In this document: piece by piece, positions 33,776 through 42,970 of the stretch | Position numbering within the stretch: the stretch's first letter is position 1 | How the letters are laid out: each line of letters begins with the position of its first letter | Source of the DNA: Chlorogloeopsis sp. ULAP01 | GTDB lineage: Bacteria; Cyanobacteriota; Cyanobacteriia; Cyanobacteriales; Nostocaceae | Assembly: GCF_030381805.1 (NCBI RefSeq) | Contig: NZ_JAUDRH010000022.1 | Coordinates: forward strand, 1 to 64,000 | Direction of reading: 5' to 3' | Length of the DNA stretch: 64,000 nt | The notes under the pieces: model-generated | Database searches by the model: none | What the model saw: only the letters and a program-made list of their open reading frames with translations | What the model was told of the DNA's origin: nothing | Made by a program: the position numbers and the translations under genes

Positions 33776-34346
33776 GGAGTGTGACTTTAAAAGATGAATG
33801 TTAGCGAATCGAGCGTATTTCATAAATAAAGATTTTGTCAAGGAGGGTTTTACCAAATTTTTAAGTTAGAGGATGAAGAGGAAACAGGGACACTGGGACG
33901 CAGTGATTATTGAGCGATATGAATCAGGATGTAGAGACGCGATATATCGCGTCTCTACAATGGTTTTAGCATTACGCAAACTTTTTTCACGCCATGAAAT
34001 TAGCTGTACTGAATAAATTGCACAGCAAATTATGAACACCTTGCCTAAATTATGACATCACAAGATTTTTATTTGGGTATTTCTTCTACTGTCATTGCGA
34101 TTTCTAATCACATAGATAACTATTTTTAAATAGTTTAAGCAATGCATATACAATTCCTTTTCGTTCCCAAGATAGTATAAATTTTATAGAAGCTTTATAG
34201 ATGTAATTACTAGCCTCACAAAAAATTTAATATGTATCATTTTTACAAAAGCTTCATAGTTATATTTACTAGGGTAATTATAACTTCATAAAAAATAACG
34301 TAAAAATCCTTAATATTAATCAGCATACGCAGTTTTTAACTATGTT
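33776..34346. other. Gene-free AT-rich spacer
   Basis: A 571-bp spacer with no open frame I believe. The only distinct structure is the 30-bp palindrome at 33930-33959. The right half is very AT-rich and probably includes the promoter of the DUF6875-NRPS locus. Confidence 0.6.
33930..33959. repeat. 30-bp perfect palindrome
   Basis: Two 15-base arms, TGTAGAGACGCGATA and its exact complement, with no loop. GTAGAGACGCGA words of this kind are dispersed through many cyanobacterial genomes and resemble remnants of small mobile repeats. Confidence 0.7.
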
Positions 34347-35075
34347 ATGCAGCTCTATACACCACTCGAAATTGACAATATTCAGCAAGACATTCCTTAT
34401 TTACTTGAAGTAATGGAGTGGGTTAAAACATTTTTGGCAAAACCCCATCCTGATTTAGGTAGACCTGGTGTGGTATGTCCTTTTGTTCCTCACTCACTCA
34501 AGTCAAATAGTATTCGTCTAGCAGTTATTCGTGCTAAAAATCTACAGCCACAACAAGTTGAAGATATTGTAAAAAACTATCGAGATACTTTTCTGGAAAT
34601 AGAACCACAAGATAGAGAAGCTGGTATCAATAAAGCTTTTTTACTCATTTTTCCTGATCTCGATTTAGACGATGCTGCCACACTTATTGATAGTATTCAA
34701 CAAAAACTCAAACCTTTCTTTGTTGAAGAAGGACTCATGATCGGAGAATTTCACAAGCATACAGAAACGAGAGGACTACACAATCAAGATTTCTATCCAC
34801 TGCGTAGTCCTGTTCCCCTAATAGCTATACGTTTTATGGTTGAAGCTGATTTACCTTTTCTGATGAATGCAAATAATCTACATTTACGTATTAAATATCT
34901 AGAAGCATATTTACAGCGTTTTGAGAAAAAAATGAAGGATAAAATCCGGTTAAATACAGCTTATCAAGCACTAGCTTTAGCCAGAGAAAAACTTGTCACA
35001 GAAAATTCTACTAATCTAATATCTGAGAAGCAAATAAAGATGAATTTTTCCTGTCCATTTCTACACCAACACTAA
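34347..35075 (+). CDS. DUF6875-type protein next to NRPS
   Basis: A 242-residue soluble protein. The segment DLGRPGVVCPFVPHSLKSNS (residues ~37-56) and the later GLMIGEFHKHTETRGLHNQD with FYPLRSPVPLIAIRFMVEAD match a family of short proteins that sit beside nonribosomal peptide genes. Two conserved Cys are seen (VCPF and the C-terminal SCPF). Chemistry is unknown. It lies 296 bp upstream of the NRPS gene on the same strand, so a joint pathway is likely. Confidence 0.7.
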   Translation: MQLYTPLEIDNIQQDIPYLLEVMEWVKTFLAKPHPDLGRPGVVCPFVPHSLKSNSIRLAVIRAKNLQPQQVEDIVKNYRDTFLEIEPQDREAGINKAFLLIFPDLDLDDAATLIDSIQQKLKPFFVEEGLMIGEFHKHTETRGLHNQDFYPLRSPVPLIAIRFMVEADLPFLMNANNLHLRIKYLEAYLQRFEKKMKDKIRLNTAYQALALAREKLVTENSTNLISEKQIKMNFSCPFLHQH

Positions 35076-35189
35076 TGAATGACTGAGAAAATCATATATT
35101 GAGTAACAATTAGAAATGATATCGAACTTAATACTAAATTATAGTACTTTTAAAATAATGAACATACCAAGTGTAGAGTGGATATTAGT

Positions 35190-35345
35190 CGTCAATCGAT
35201 TTTGGATTTTAGATTTGCGATTTTAGATTGACCCTAACCACTCATAGTGCAGGAATTAATTGATGATTTTAGATTTGTTCCGCCCACTGTTTTGCGGGGC
35301 TTAAACCGAAAAAAGAATCCAAAGTCTAAAATTGGCACGGTCAAA
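35190..35345. repeat. Dispersed spacer repeat upstream of the NRPS gene
   Basis: Tandem-like GATTTTAGATTTGCGATTTTAG and related words, then GTTCCGCCCACTGTTTTGCGG, a repeat type common between cyanobacterial genes. No gene is visible in 35076-35371. Confidence 0.5.
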
Positions 35346-35371
35346 CAACAGTAAATTTATTATTTTTACAG

Positions 35372-38095
35372 ATGCAGTCTGAAAGCAAAAATCTATACCA
35401 AGAATCTAACAAAAATACAAATACCTTGGTGGCGCACAAGACTAATAACAATCAAACTGATGACATCAAAAATGTATGTATTCATCAAATGTTTGAGGCA
35501 CAGGTAGAAAAATCTCCTGATGCGATCGCGGTGTTTTTAGACACTCATATTCCAGCTTCTGGCGTAGGCGAACAAGTTACGTACAGGCAATTGAATCAAA
35601 GGGCAAACCAGCTAGCACACTACTTACGTACTTTGGGAGTTGCTCCTGAGGTATTGGTTGGCATTTGCATTGATCGTTCTGTAGAAATGATAGTAGCCAT
35701 CTTGGGAGTTCTTAAAGCTGGTGGCGCTTACGTGCCTTTAGATCCAGCATATCCTCCGGAACGGTTAGCCTTTATTTTGGAAGACTCCACAACACCATTA
35801 ATCATCACTCAGGAAAAATTACGAGAGAGCTTAACAACTGATGGAGCGCAAGTAGTTTGTCTAGACTCAGATTGGGAAGCGATCGCTCAAAACAGTCAAA
35901 ATAATCCTGTAAATTGGACAAATCCAGACAACCTGATTTACATCATTTATACTTCTGGTTCCACAGGAAAACCAAAGGGTGTGATGATTTCCCACCGTGG
36001 CATCAGCAATCAACTACAGTGGCGACAAACAACCTTTGAATTAAACGACACAGATAAAGTCCTACAAACTATATCTTTTAGCTTTGATCCCTCCGTTTGG
36101 CAAATATTTTGGCCGTTATGCTTCGGGGCGCAGTTGATATTACCTCGTCCAGGCGGACATCACGATAGTGTTTACTTAATTAAGACAATAGTCGAACAGC
36201 AAATCACTGTCTTGGCAATGGTTCCCTCTATGCTCCGCGTATTACTAGAAGAAAAGGGAATTGAAAATTGTCAAAACTTAAAACATATTACCTGTGGCGG
36301 CGAAGTTTTACCAATCGAACTAGTTGAATGCTTCTTCGCTCGTCTGAACCTAGATAATGTTTTGCATAATTGCTATGGGCCTACAGAAGCTTCTATCGAT
36401 GCTACCTTCTGGACGTGTCAGCGTCATACCAACTATACTACTGCTCCCATTGGTCACCCAATTACCAACACCAATATTTACATCCTCAACTCTGATTTAC
36501 AACCTGTGCCTATTGGAGAAGTTGGTGAAGTTTACATTGGTGGTATTGGTTTGGCACGAGGTTATCTCAATCGTCCACAATTAACAGCACAAAAATTCAT
36601 TCCTAACCCTTTTAATTCATCAGAACGCCTGTACAAAACTGGGGACTTGGCACGTTACTTGAGTGACTGTAATATCGAATACGTTGGCCGCGTTGATCAT
36701 CAAGTAAAAATTCGTGGTTTCCGCATTGAGTTAGAAGAAATCGAGGCGAAGCTATTACAACACCCTGATGTACAAACAAGTGTAGTTATAGCCTGCGATT
36801 ATGTGTCGGGTGATAAGCGCTTAGTTGCCTATATTGTCCCTAATGGGGAGCAAACACCTACAATTAGTGAACTCCGCGACTTCCTCAAGCAGACACTGCC
36901 AGACTACATGGTGCCATCAGCCTTTGTGATCCTCAATTCTCTACCGCTAACTGCTAACGGCAAGGTAGATCGCCGCGCCCTACCAGCACCCGAACAAAAT
37001 CGTCCTCAATTAGCCACAGACTTTTTGGCACCACGAAATCGGTTAGAACTTCAGTTAACACAGATTTGGGAAGAGAGTTTAGGCATTCAGCCCATAGGAG
37101 TTACAGACAATTTCTTCGATTTAGGCGGACATTCACTAGTTGCTTTACGTTTGTTAGCACAAATCGAGCAGAAATTTGGCACAAGCCTTCCCCTCTCGAC
37201 ATTCTTGCAAGCACCGACAGTAGAAAAACTAGCTGACATCCTACAACAGAAAGAATCACCAGCACTTTGGAAACCTTTAGTTGCTATTAAACTCAATGGT
37301 GAGAAACCACCGCTATTCTGCATACATGGTGCGGATGGTAACATTATTGTTTTCTACAACTTAGCTGGTTATTTAGATGCAGATCAGCCAGTTTATGCCT
37401 TGCAACCCTTGGGCTTGGATGGAAAAAAACCTTTCCATACCAAAATAGAGGATATGGCATCTGATTACATAACACAGATCCGTACTATTCAATCAGAGGG
37501 GCCTTATTTACTAGCGGGATACTCTGCTGGAGGTACAATTGCCTTCGAGATGGCACGGCAATTGGTTGCCCAAGGAGAAAAAGTAGATTTTGTAGCGTTG
37601 TTTGATACCTGTAGTTCGGTTTACTACCACGAATTATCATTCCGTCAATGGATTTCTCGTCATTGGTATAACTTTTGGCAACTTGACGAACCAAAACAAA
37701 AGCTGAACTACTTATTTATGGCGATGCAGCAACGCCTTCAGAAAATTAGCAAAAAATTTGGTTCAGACAATACTGGTGAAGAATTACCAGATGTCAATGT
37801 ATCTCTAGAGTATAAATTAAGCCCTATAGAGAATGCTCTATTTGCAATTCAACAACAAGCTGTGAGGGATTATCACCCACAGTTTTATTCGGGCAAAGTA
37901 ACCCTTTTCCGAAGCAATGAGCAGATTTGGTGGCTCGAAGGCGATCGCGAATTAGGTTGGAGGGAATTAGCGCAAGTGGAGGTTCACCCGATTCCAGGCG
38001 ATCACAATAACATAGTCAGAGCCAATGTACAGTCTCTGGGCGAAAAATTGAGGGATTGTTTGAGAAGGGTGAATAACCATCACTCAGTCAAATAA
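35372..38095 (+). CDS. One-module nonribosomal peptide synthetase (A-PCP-TE)
   Basis: A 907-residue enzyme with three domains. Adenylation covers ~40-540: IIYTSGSTGKPKGVMISHR at ~190, YKTGDLARY, VKIRGFRIELEEIEA, and LTANGKVDRRALP. Carrier domain ~565-635 has FFDLGGHSLVALR with the phosphopantetheine Ser near 585. Thioesterase ~650-895 has LLAGYSAGGTIAFEMA (Ser ~718) and GDHNNIV (His). No condensation domain is present. The A domain keeps the Asp that contacts an amino group (FSFDPSVWQ), so an amino acid is a likelier substrate than a keto acid. It could release a simple amino-acid ester, amide or dimer, possibly with the DUF6875 protein. Confidence 0.92.
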   Translation: MQSESKNLYQESNKNTNTLVAHKTNNNQTDDIKNVCIHQMFEAQVEKSPDAIAVFLDTHIPASGVGEQVTYRQLNQRANQLAHYLRTLGVAPEVLVGICIDRSVEMIVAILGVLKAGGAYVPLDPAYPPERLAFILEDSTTPLIITQEKLRESLTTDGAQVVCLDSDWEAIAQNSQNNPVNWTNPDNLIYIIYTSGSTGKPKGVMISHRGISNQLQWRQTTFELNDTDKVLQTISFSFDPSVWQIFWPLCFGAQLILPRPGGHHDSVYLIKTIVEQQITVLAMVPSMLRVLLEEKGIENCQNLKHITCGGEVLPIELVECFFARLNLDNVLHNCYGPTEASIDATFWTCQRHTNYTTAPIGHPITNTNIYILNSDLQPVPIGEVGEVYIGGIGLARGYLNRPQLTAQKFIPNPFNSSERLYKTGDLARYLSDCNIEYVGRVDHQVKIRGFRIELEEIEAKLLQHPDVQTSVVIACDYVSGDKRLVAYIVPNGEQTPTISELRDFLKQTLPDYMVPSAFVILNSLPLTANGKVDRRALPAPEQNRPQLATDFLAPRNRLELQLTQIWEESLGIQPIGVTDNFFDLGGHSLVALRLLAQIEQKFGTSLPLSTFLQAPTVEKLADILQQKESPALWKPLVAIKLNGEKPPLFCIHGADGNIIVFYNLAGYLDADQPVYALQPLGLDGKKPFHTKIEDMASDYITQIRTIQSEGPYLLAGYSAGGTIAFEMARQLVAQGEKVDFVALFDTCSSVYYHELSFRQWISRHWYNFWQLDEPKQKLNYLFMAMQQRLQKISKKFGSDNTGEELPDVNVSLEYKLSPIENALFAIQQQAVRDYHPQFYSGKVTLFRSNEQIWWLEGDRELGWRELAQVEVHPIPGDHNNIVRANVQSLGEKLRDCLRRVNNHHSVK

Positions 38096-38188
38096 CTTAA
38101 CAAATGGGCTGTAAACGACCTTCTAGCTGTACAGTGAAATCAATTAGCCTTTACACATTGGCAATTGATAACACAAAGGGAAAAACTT

Positions 38189-38404
38189 ATGGTTCAACGT
38201 GGATCTAAAGTACGTATTCTCCGCCCAGAGTCCTACTGGTTTCAGGATGTAGGAACAGTGGCATCTATCGAGCAAGGCGGCACTAGCAGATATCCCGTGA
38301 TTGTCAGATTTGATAAGGTAAATTATGCCGGCGTCAACACCAATAACTTTGCCCAAGATGAGTTAGTAGAGGTTGAAGCACCAAAAGCAAAACCGAAAAA
38401 ATAA
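38189..38404 (+). CDS. psaE: Photosystem I subunit IV
   Basis: A 71-residue PsaE. It starts VQRGSKVRILRPESYWFQDV and continues GTVASIEQ, YPVIVRFDKVNYAGVNTNNF and ALDE-like QDELVEVE, the SH3-like fold on the stromal/cytoplasmic face that helps dock ferredoxin and supports cyclic electron flow. The ATG at 38189 gives the normal N terminus. The frame extends upstream to a TTG at 38165, but that is not used in the family. It is monocistronic. Confidence 0.97.
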   Translation: MVQRGSKVRILRPESYWFQDVGTVASIEQGGTSRYPVIVRFDKVNYAGVNTNNFAQDELVEVEAPKAKPKK

Positions 38405-38702
38405 ATTAGTAGGGCTGTTTTCAAACGTCCCATACCCTCAAGAATGAGGCTACACTAACTGAGTGCACCTGGGCAAACTCCACATAAAATAATACTTTGA
38501 GTCTGTAAAGGCAAGCTTTGTGTGTGTAGCTTCAGACTTTGAACTGCAATAAATTAAGTTTGAAAACACGCTTTGGCAGCTAGCAAAGTCAATAACCACC
38601 TGGTAAAGTCAATTTCGGGAGTAAGGAGTAGCAGGTAAGGAGTTAAGGCTTCTATCCACTACTCACTACTCCCGATCTAGTTATCTACCAAAATCAACTC
38701 AA

Positions 38703-39569
38703 ATGCCTGAATTGCCTGAAGTAGAAACAGTCCGACGGGGGTTAAATCAATTAACCCTAAACCAGAAAATTGCAGGTGCAGATGTGCTACTGCATCGCAC
38801 GATCGCCTACCCGCCTTCAGTGGATGATTTTGTGACTGGCATTCAGGGAAGCGCGATCGCCACCTGGCATCGTCGTGGCAAATATCTCCTCGCCGAACTT
38901 TCTCCCCCTCCCCCCATCTCCCCTGCTCCCACTCCTCCTTTTGGCTTCCTCGGCGTTCACCTGCGAATGACCGGTCAATTGCTATGGCTACATCGCGATG
39001 AACCTCTACACAAGCACACACGAGTCAGGTTATTCTTTGAGAATGGGTGGGAATTGCGCTTTGTTGATCAACGTACTTTTGGTCAGATGTGGTGGGTTCC
39101 ACCTGAGCAAAAACTAGAAAGTGTGATTACTGGTTTAGCAAAACTTGCAGCAGATCCCTTTTCACCTGATTTTACAGTTGATTATCTAGCAAATAAATTA
39201 CAAAAAAGTCGTCGTCCCATTAAAACCGCACTGCTAGATCAGTCTGTCGTGGCAGGATTAGGTAACATCTATGCTGACGAAGCCTTATTTCTCAGTGGCA
39301 TATTACCAGAAACTTTGTGTACAGATTTGCAGCGAGAGCAAATTGAGCGATTGCAATCGGCGATCATCAAAGTTTTAGCAACTAGTATTGAGGCTGGTGG
39401 AACAACATTTAGCAATTTTTTAAACGTTAAGGGCGTAAACGGTAATTATGGCGGCGTGGCATGGGTTTATAATCGTACTGGAGAACCCTGTCGTGTTTGT
39501 AGTACACCGATTCAAAGGATTAGACTAGCTGGACGTTCTAGTCATTTTTGCAGCCAGTGCCAAAAATAA
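38703..39569 (+). CDS. mutM: Formamidopyrimidine-DNA glycosylase
   Basis: A 288-residue Fpg/MutM that removes 8-oxoguanine and formamidopyrimidines. The catalytic N terminus PELPEVETVRRGL is intact, as are LDQSVVAGLGNIYADEALF (helix-two-turn-helix), GGTTFSNFLNVKGVNGNYG and a C4 zinc finger (CRVC ... CSQC). Residues ~66-79 (SPPPPISPAPTPP) are a proline-rich insertion encoded by a C-rich tract like those between genes here. It lies just before the LRMTGQL strand and is probably an exposed loop. Confidence 0.96.
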   Translation: MPELPEVETVRRGLNQLTLNQKIAGADVLLHRTIAYPPSVDDFVTGIQGSAIATWHRRGKYLLAELSPPPPISPAPTPPFGFLGVHLRMTGQLLWLHRDEPLHKHTRVRLFFENGWELRFVDQRTFGQMWWVPPEQKLESVITGLAKLAADPFSPDFTVDYLANKLQKSRRPIKTALLDQSVVAGLGNIYADEALFLSGILPETLCTDLQREQIERLQSAIIKVLATSIEAGGTTFSNFLNVKGVNGNYGGVAWVYNRTGEPCRVCSTPIQRIRLAGRSSHFCSQCQK

Positions 39570-40060
39570 GCAATTCCAAATGAAAAGTTAAAAATTGAAA
39601 CTGTTGGCAGCAATTAGTGGCAATTTAGTACAACTATTTAATACACTAAAAGTAGTTAGAGTTTGATTGTTAGTAGTTAATAGTTACTAACAACTAGCTT
39701 AAAAACTCTTTTATATTTACTTTCGAGGAGATTATAGATTTTAATCTCTATATCTTGTGTGATTTGCTTATAGTTTTGAGTTTACTCATGCTTGCGATTT
39801 GAAAATTCAATGAATTTAAAATCTATCAAATAGATGATGAAATTGGCTTCTAAGTAAAGCAAAATTATTAAGCAGATAAGCATAATTAAATGTAAAATTT
39901 TCATTTTTAGACAGCAGATGTAAACAGTCTTTTACTATCTATCCTCTTGTTAATATAAATATTCCCCAAGTAAAGCAAAAGTAATTCCTAGCTCAACAAA
40001 GACCGGATACAAGCTAGAATCCTGTATAAAAGCAAATTGATAAATTCAAGAGGGGAATTC
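39570..40060. other. Gene-free AT-rich spacer upstream of ndhO
   Basis: A 491-bp spacer. It contains TTAGTAGTTAATAGTTACTAAC short repeats near 39669 and otherwise AT-rich sequence. No RNA gene or coding frame is recognisable. The 3' end must hold the ndhO promoter. Confidence 0.5.
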
Positions 40061-40276
40061 ATGCCTATTAAAAGAGGAGATACAGTTCGTGTTAACCGCG
40101 AAAAACTAGAAAACAGTATAGAAGCACAAGCTAGCGATACTCGCTTTCCTTCCTATCTGTTTGATAGTAAAGGCGAAGTTGTAGATATTAAAGGTGACTA
40201 TGCCTTTGTAAAATTCGGGCTAGTACCAACGCCTAATATATGGTTGCGTTTAGATCAATTAGAAGAGTTTAAGTAG
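40061..40276 (+). CDS. ndhO: NAD(P)H-quinone oxidoreductase subunit O
   Basis: A 71-residue NdhO, a small cyanobacterial/plastid-specific subunit of NDH-1, the photosynthetic complex I that takes electrons from ferredoxin. The sequence PIKRGDTVRVNREKLENSIE, SYLFDSKGEVVDIKGDYAFV and TPNIWLRLDQLEEF is diagnostic. GAGGGG precedes the ATG at 40061. An in-frame upstream ATG at 40037 is not needed. mdh follows after 18 bp. Confidence 0.95.
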   Translation: MPIKRGDTVRVNREKLENSIEAQASDTRFPSYLFDSKGEVVDIKGDYAFVKFGLVPTPNIWLRLDQLEEFK

Positions 40277-40294
40277 AGTTTAAGAAAAATACTT

Positions 40295-41275
40295 ATGTTT
40301 TCCTCCCCTTCCTCCCCATTTCTGTGTCATTCACCCCGCGTCACCGTAATTGGTGCCGGCAGAGTTGGCAGTACCCTTGCCCAACGCATTGCCGAAAAAA
40401 ACCTAGCAGATGTGGTTTTGCTGGATATTGTTCAGGGAATGCCCCAAGGATTGGCGCTAGATTTGATGGAGGCAAGGGGGCTTGAATTACATAACCGCAA
40501 AATTATTGGCACCAACAACTATGCCGATACAACTGGTTCGGATATTGTGGTGATTACGGCAGGCTTTCCCCGTAAACCAGGTATGAGTCGAGATGATTTA
40601 TTGCGGACAAATGCCAAGATAGTCGTGGAAGCAGCCAAAAATGCGATCGCTCACTCTCCTGATGCCATATTTATTACCGTCACCAATCCTTTAGATGTGA
40701 TGACTTATTTAGCTTGGCAAGCAATGGGATTACCACGCGATCGCGTTATGGGTATGGCAGGCGTGTTAGACTCGGCACGCTTTGAAACCTTCATTGCGAT
40801 GGAATTGGGAGTTTTGCCTAGCGATGTTAAAGCGATGGTAATGGGCAGCCACGGTGATTTAATGGTTCCCATTCCGCGTTTCGCTACCGTCAACGGCATT
40901 CCAGTTACAGAATTATTGGATGCAGCTACAATTGAACGTTTGGTAGAACGTACCCGCAACGGTGGCGCAGAAATTGTGGAACTAATGCAAACAGGTGGCG
41001 CATTTTTTGCCCCAGCCTCAGCTACCTGCGTGATGGTAGAATCGATTCTGCTAAACCAGTCGCGTTTGTTACCTGTAGCAGCCTATCTCCAGGGTGAGTA
41101 CGGCTTGAACGACGTTTTTATTGGTGTTCCCTGTCGCTTAGGGTGTGGTGGAATTGCAGATGTGTTGGAATTAAATCTTACCGATGAAGAAACAGCAGCA
41201 CTTCATATTTCGGCACAGTCGGTGCGGAATAATATTGAACGAGCACAGGAAATTCTCACCAGCGTCACTAGGTAA
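40295..41275 (+). CDS. mdh: Malate dehydrogenase
   Basis: A 326-residue NAD-dependent LDH/MDH-family enzyme. NAD loop VTVIGAGRVGSTLAQRIA, DDLLRTNAKIVVEAA, ITVTNPLDVMTYLAW (substrate Arg/Asn block), VMGMAGVLDSARF and VMGSHGDLMVPIPR (catalytic His). The Arg-carrying loop AGFPRKPGMSRDDLL fits malate, not lactate. The first ~14 residues (FSSPSSPFLCHSPR) are an extension encoded by a C/T-rich tract. The stop codon directly abuts the stop of the LuxR gene on the other strand. Confidence 0.92.
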   Translation: MFSSPSSPFLCHSPRVTVIGAGRVGSTLAQRIAEKNLADVVLLDIVQGMPQGLALDLMEARGLELHNRKIIGTNNYADTTGSDIVVITAGFPRKPGMSRDDLLRTNAKIVVEAAKNAIAHSPDAIFITVTNPLDVMTYLAWQAMGLPRDRVMGMAGVLDSARFETFIAMELGVLPSDVKAMVMGSHGDLMVPIPRFATVNGIPVTELLDAATIERLVERTRNGGAEIVELMQTGGAFFAPASATCVMVESILLNQSRLLPVAAYLQGEYGLNDVFIGVPCRLGCGGIADVLELNLTDEETAALHISAQSVRNNIERAQEILTSVTR

Positions 41276-41950
41276 CTATAACGTGTTTGAGAAAAGCCGT
41301 CCGACAAGTTGAGCACGAGAGGAAACTTCAAGCTTGCGAAACATCCGTTTTAGGGCTTGCTTGACAGAATTTTCTGTAATCCACAGAGATGAACCAATTT
41401 CAGCATTTGTAAGCCCCTGTGCCACCAGTTCGGCAATTTGAATTTCACGCGGTGTTAAACGATTCATATCCAGAGAATTCCATTCTGTAGATTGCAACCG
41501 CACTGCTGTTAACCAGGTTGACAGATGCAAGCAAAAAGCGCTCAAATCAGCTAGATCCTTAGCATTAAAAGCAGGATTACCCCGGATGCGGGTAAAGCCA
41601 ACTCCACCGATCAGTTGCCCGTTGCTAACAATTGGCCCAGCCATCACATGGCCGTGGTCAGAGCGCGGGCATATAATCTTCCATATGGGGGCAGATAACA
41701 ACAATTCTTCGTGAACTGGGGCATGATGCTCAACTAAGTAGCGCAAGACAGGATTATGTTCTACTGATGCAGCAAATTTTCCGATGCCCCTGATATATTC
41801 GGGAGATTGAAGTTGATTGAAGAAGAAAATTCCCCAACGTTGAGCAGCAAAATACTCACCAACTTTAACCATAACGTGCAGTCGTAATTCTTGCTCATCA
41901 CGAGCGTGGGCGATTTCTTGAAATAAAGACTGTAAAGTGTTTGCCATCAT
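41276..41950 (-). CDS. LuxR-family transcriptional regulator
   Basis: A 224-residue regulator. The C-terminal helix-turn-helix is LTPREIQIAELVAQGLTNAE and NSVKQALKRMFRKLEVSSRA (~160-215), a standard GerE/LuxR fold. The N-terminal ~150 residues look like a GAF-type sensor (GPIVSNGQLIGGVGFTRIRG). It lacks the phospho-receiver domain. It diverges from the rhodanese gene with 97 bp between, so autoregulation and control of that gene are likely. Confidence 0.88.
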   Translation of the reverse strand: MMANTLQSLFQEIAHARDEQELRLHVMVKVGEYFAAQRWGIFFFNQLQSPEYIRGIGKFAASVEHNPVLRYLVEHHAPVHEELLLSAPIWKIICPRSDHGHVMAGPIVSNGQLIGGVGFTRIRGNPAFNAKDLADLSAFCLHLSTWLTAVRLQSTEWNSLDMNRLTPREIQIAELVAQGLTNAEIGSSLWITENSVKQALKRMFRKLEVSSRAQLVGRLFSNTL

Positions 41951-42047
41951 TGCTACTGCAAAGTGTACTCGTTCGAGGACTAGGCGTACTTAGGGAATCA
42001 ATTTTACTCTAGCCTCATCACAGCAACAGAGCAAGGAGTAAATTCTG

Positions 42048-42887
42048 ATGTCATTGACAAGCTATGCTCATCCGGAAGTTCTCGCAGATATGCAATGGGT
42101 TGCCAAATATTTGAACGATCCTACAGTGCGTCTTCTAGAAGTAGATATTGATACTACAGCTTACGAATCGGGACATATTCCCGGCGCTGTGTTCTGGAAC
42201 GGTTTGACGACAATCTTGCAACCTGATTTCCGTGTCAATTTTGATCAAGGAGCGTTAGAAGAACTGCTCGCGCGATCAGGTATAACCAATGACACAACTG
42301 TGATTATTTATAGCAATCATAATGCTGGTGCTCCTTGGGCATTTTGGTTTCTAAAAGTACTCGGACATGAAGATGTGCGGATCATGAATGGCGATCGCAC
42401 CAAATGGATTGCTCAAGGAGGCTCTCTGACAACTGAAATTCCTGCGATCGCAGCAACTAAATATACAATTCAAAATTTCAATTCAAGTATACGTGTCCTG
42501 CGAGATGAAGTACAAGCAGCAATAGGTAAGTCAGATAGTATTCTAGTAGATGTGCGTACACCCCAAGAGTACTCTGGTGAATTATTTGCCATGCAACCAC
42601 CGCAAGGAAATCAGCGAGCAGGACATATTCCGGGCGCAGTCCACATTTTTTATGAATCAGCTTTGAACGAAGATAATACCTTTAAATCAGCCGCAGAACT
42701 GTATGCCCTGTACAGTAACAAAGGTATCACTTCTGACAAGCAAGTGCTAACTTACTGTGCAGTGGGGGCGCGTTCTGCACATACTTGGTTTGTTTTAAAG
42801 TATTTGCTAGGCTACGAGAATGTACGCAATTATGATGGTTCTTGGAATGAGTGGGGGAATCTATTTGATATGCCAGTTGAGAAATAG
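42048..42887 (+). CDS. Rhodanese-type sulfurtransferase
   Basis: A 279-residue two-domain rhodanese. The N-terminal domain (VRLLEVDIDTTAYESGHIPG) lacks the active Cys. The C-terminal domain has LVDVRTPQEYSGE, RAGHIPGAVHIFY and the catalytic loop YCAVGARSAHTWF with Cys near residue 237. It would move sulfane sulfur from thiosulfate or 3-mercaptopyruvate to an acceptor. No signal peptide is present, so it is cytoplasmic. It is divergent from a LuxR regulator. Confidence 0.92.
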   Translation: MSLTSYAHPEVLADMQWVAKYLNDPTVRLLEVDIDTTAYESGHIPGAVFWNGLTTILQPDFRVNFDQGALEELLARSGITNDTTVIIYSNHNAGAPWAFWFLKVLGHEDVRIMNGDRTKWIAQGGSLTTEIPAIAATKYTIQNFNSSIRVLRDEVQAAIGKSDSILVDVRTPQEYSGELFAMQPPQGNQRAGHIPGAVHIFYESALNEDNTFKSAAELYALYSNKGITSDKQVLTYCAVGARSAHTWFVLKYLLGYENVRNYDGSWNEWGNLFDMPVEK

Positions 42888-42970
42888 TGCCAGTCTTTTC
42901 CTTGGCGATATTGCGAAATGTCTTGCTAGAGAAGTTGGAGAATCCCCGTTTTATGAAAAATTGATAGCAC

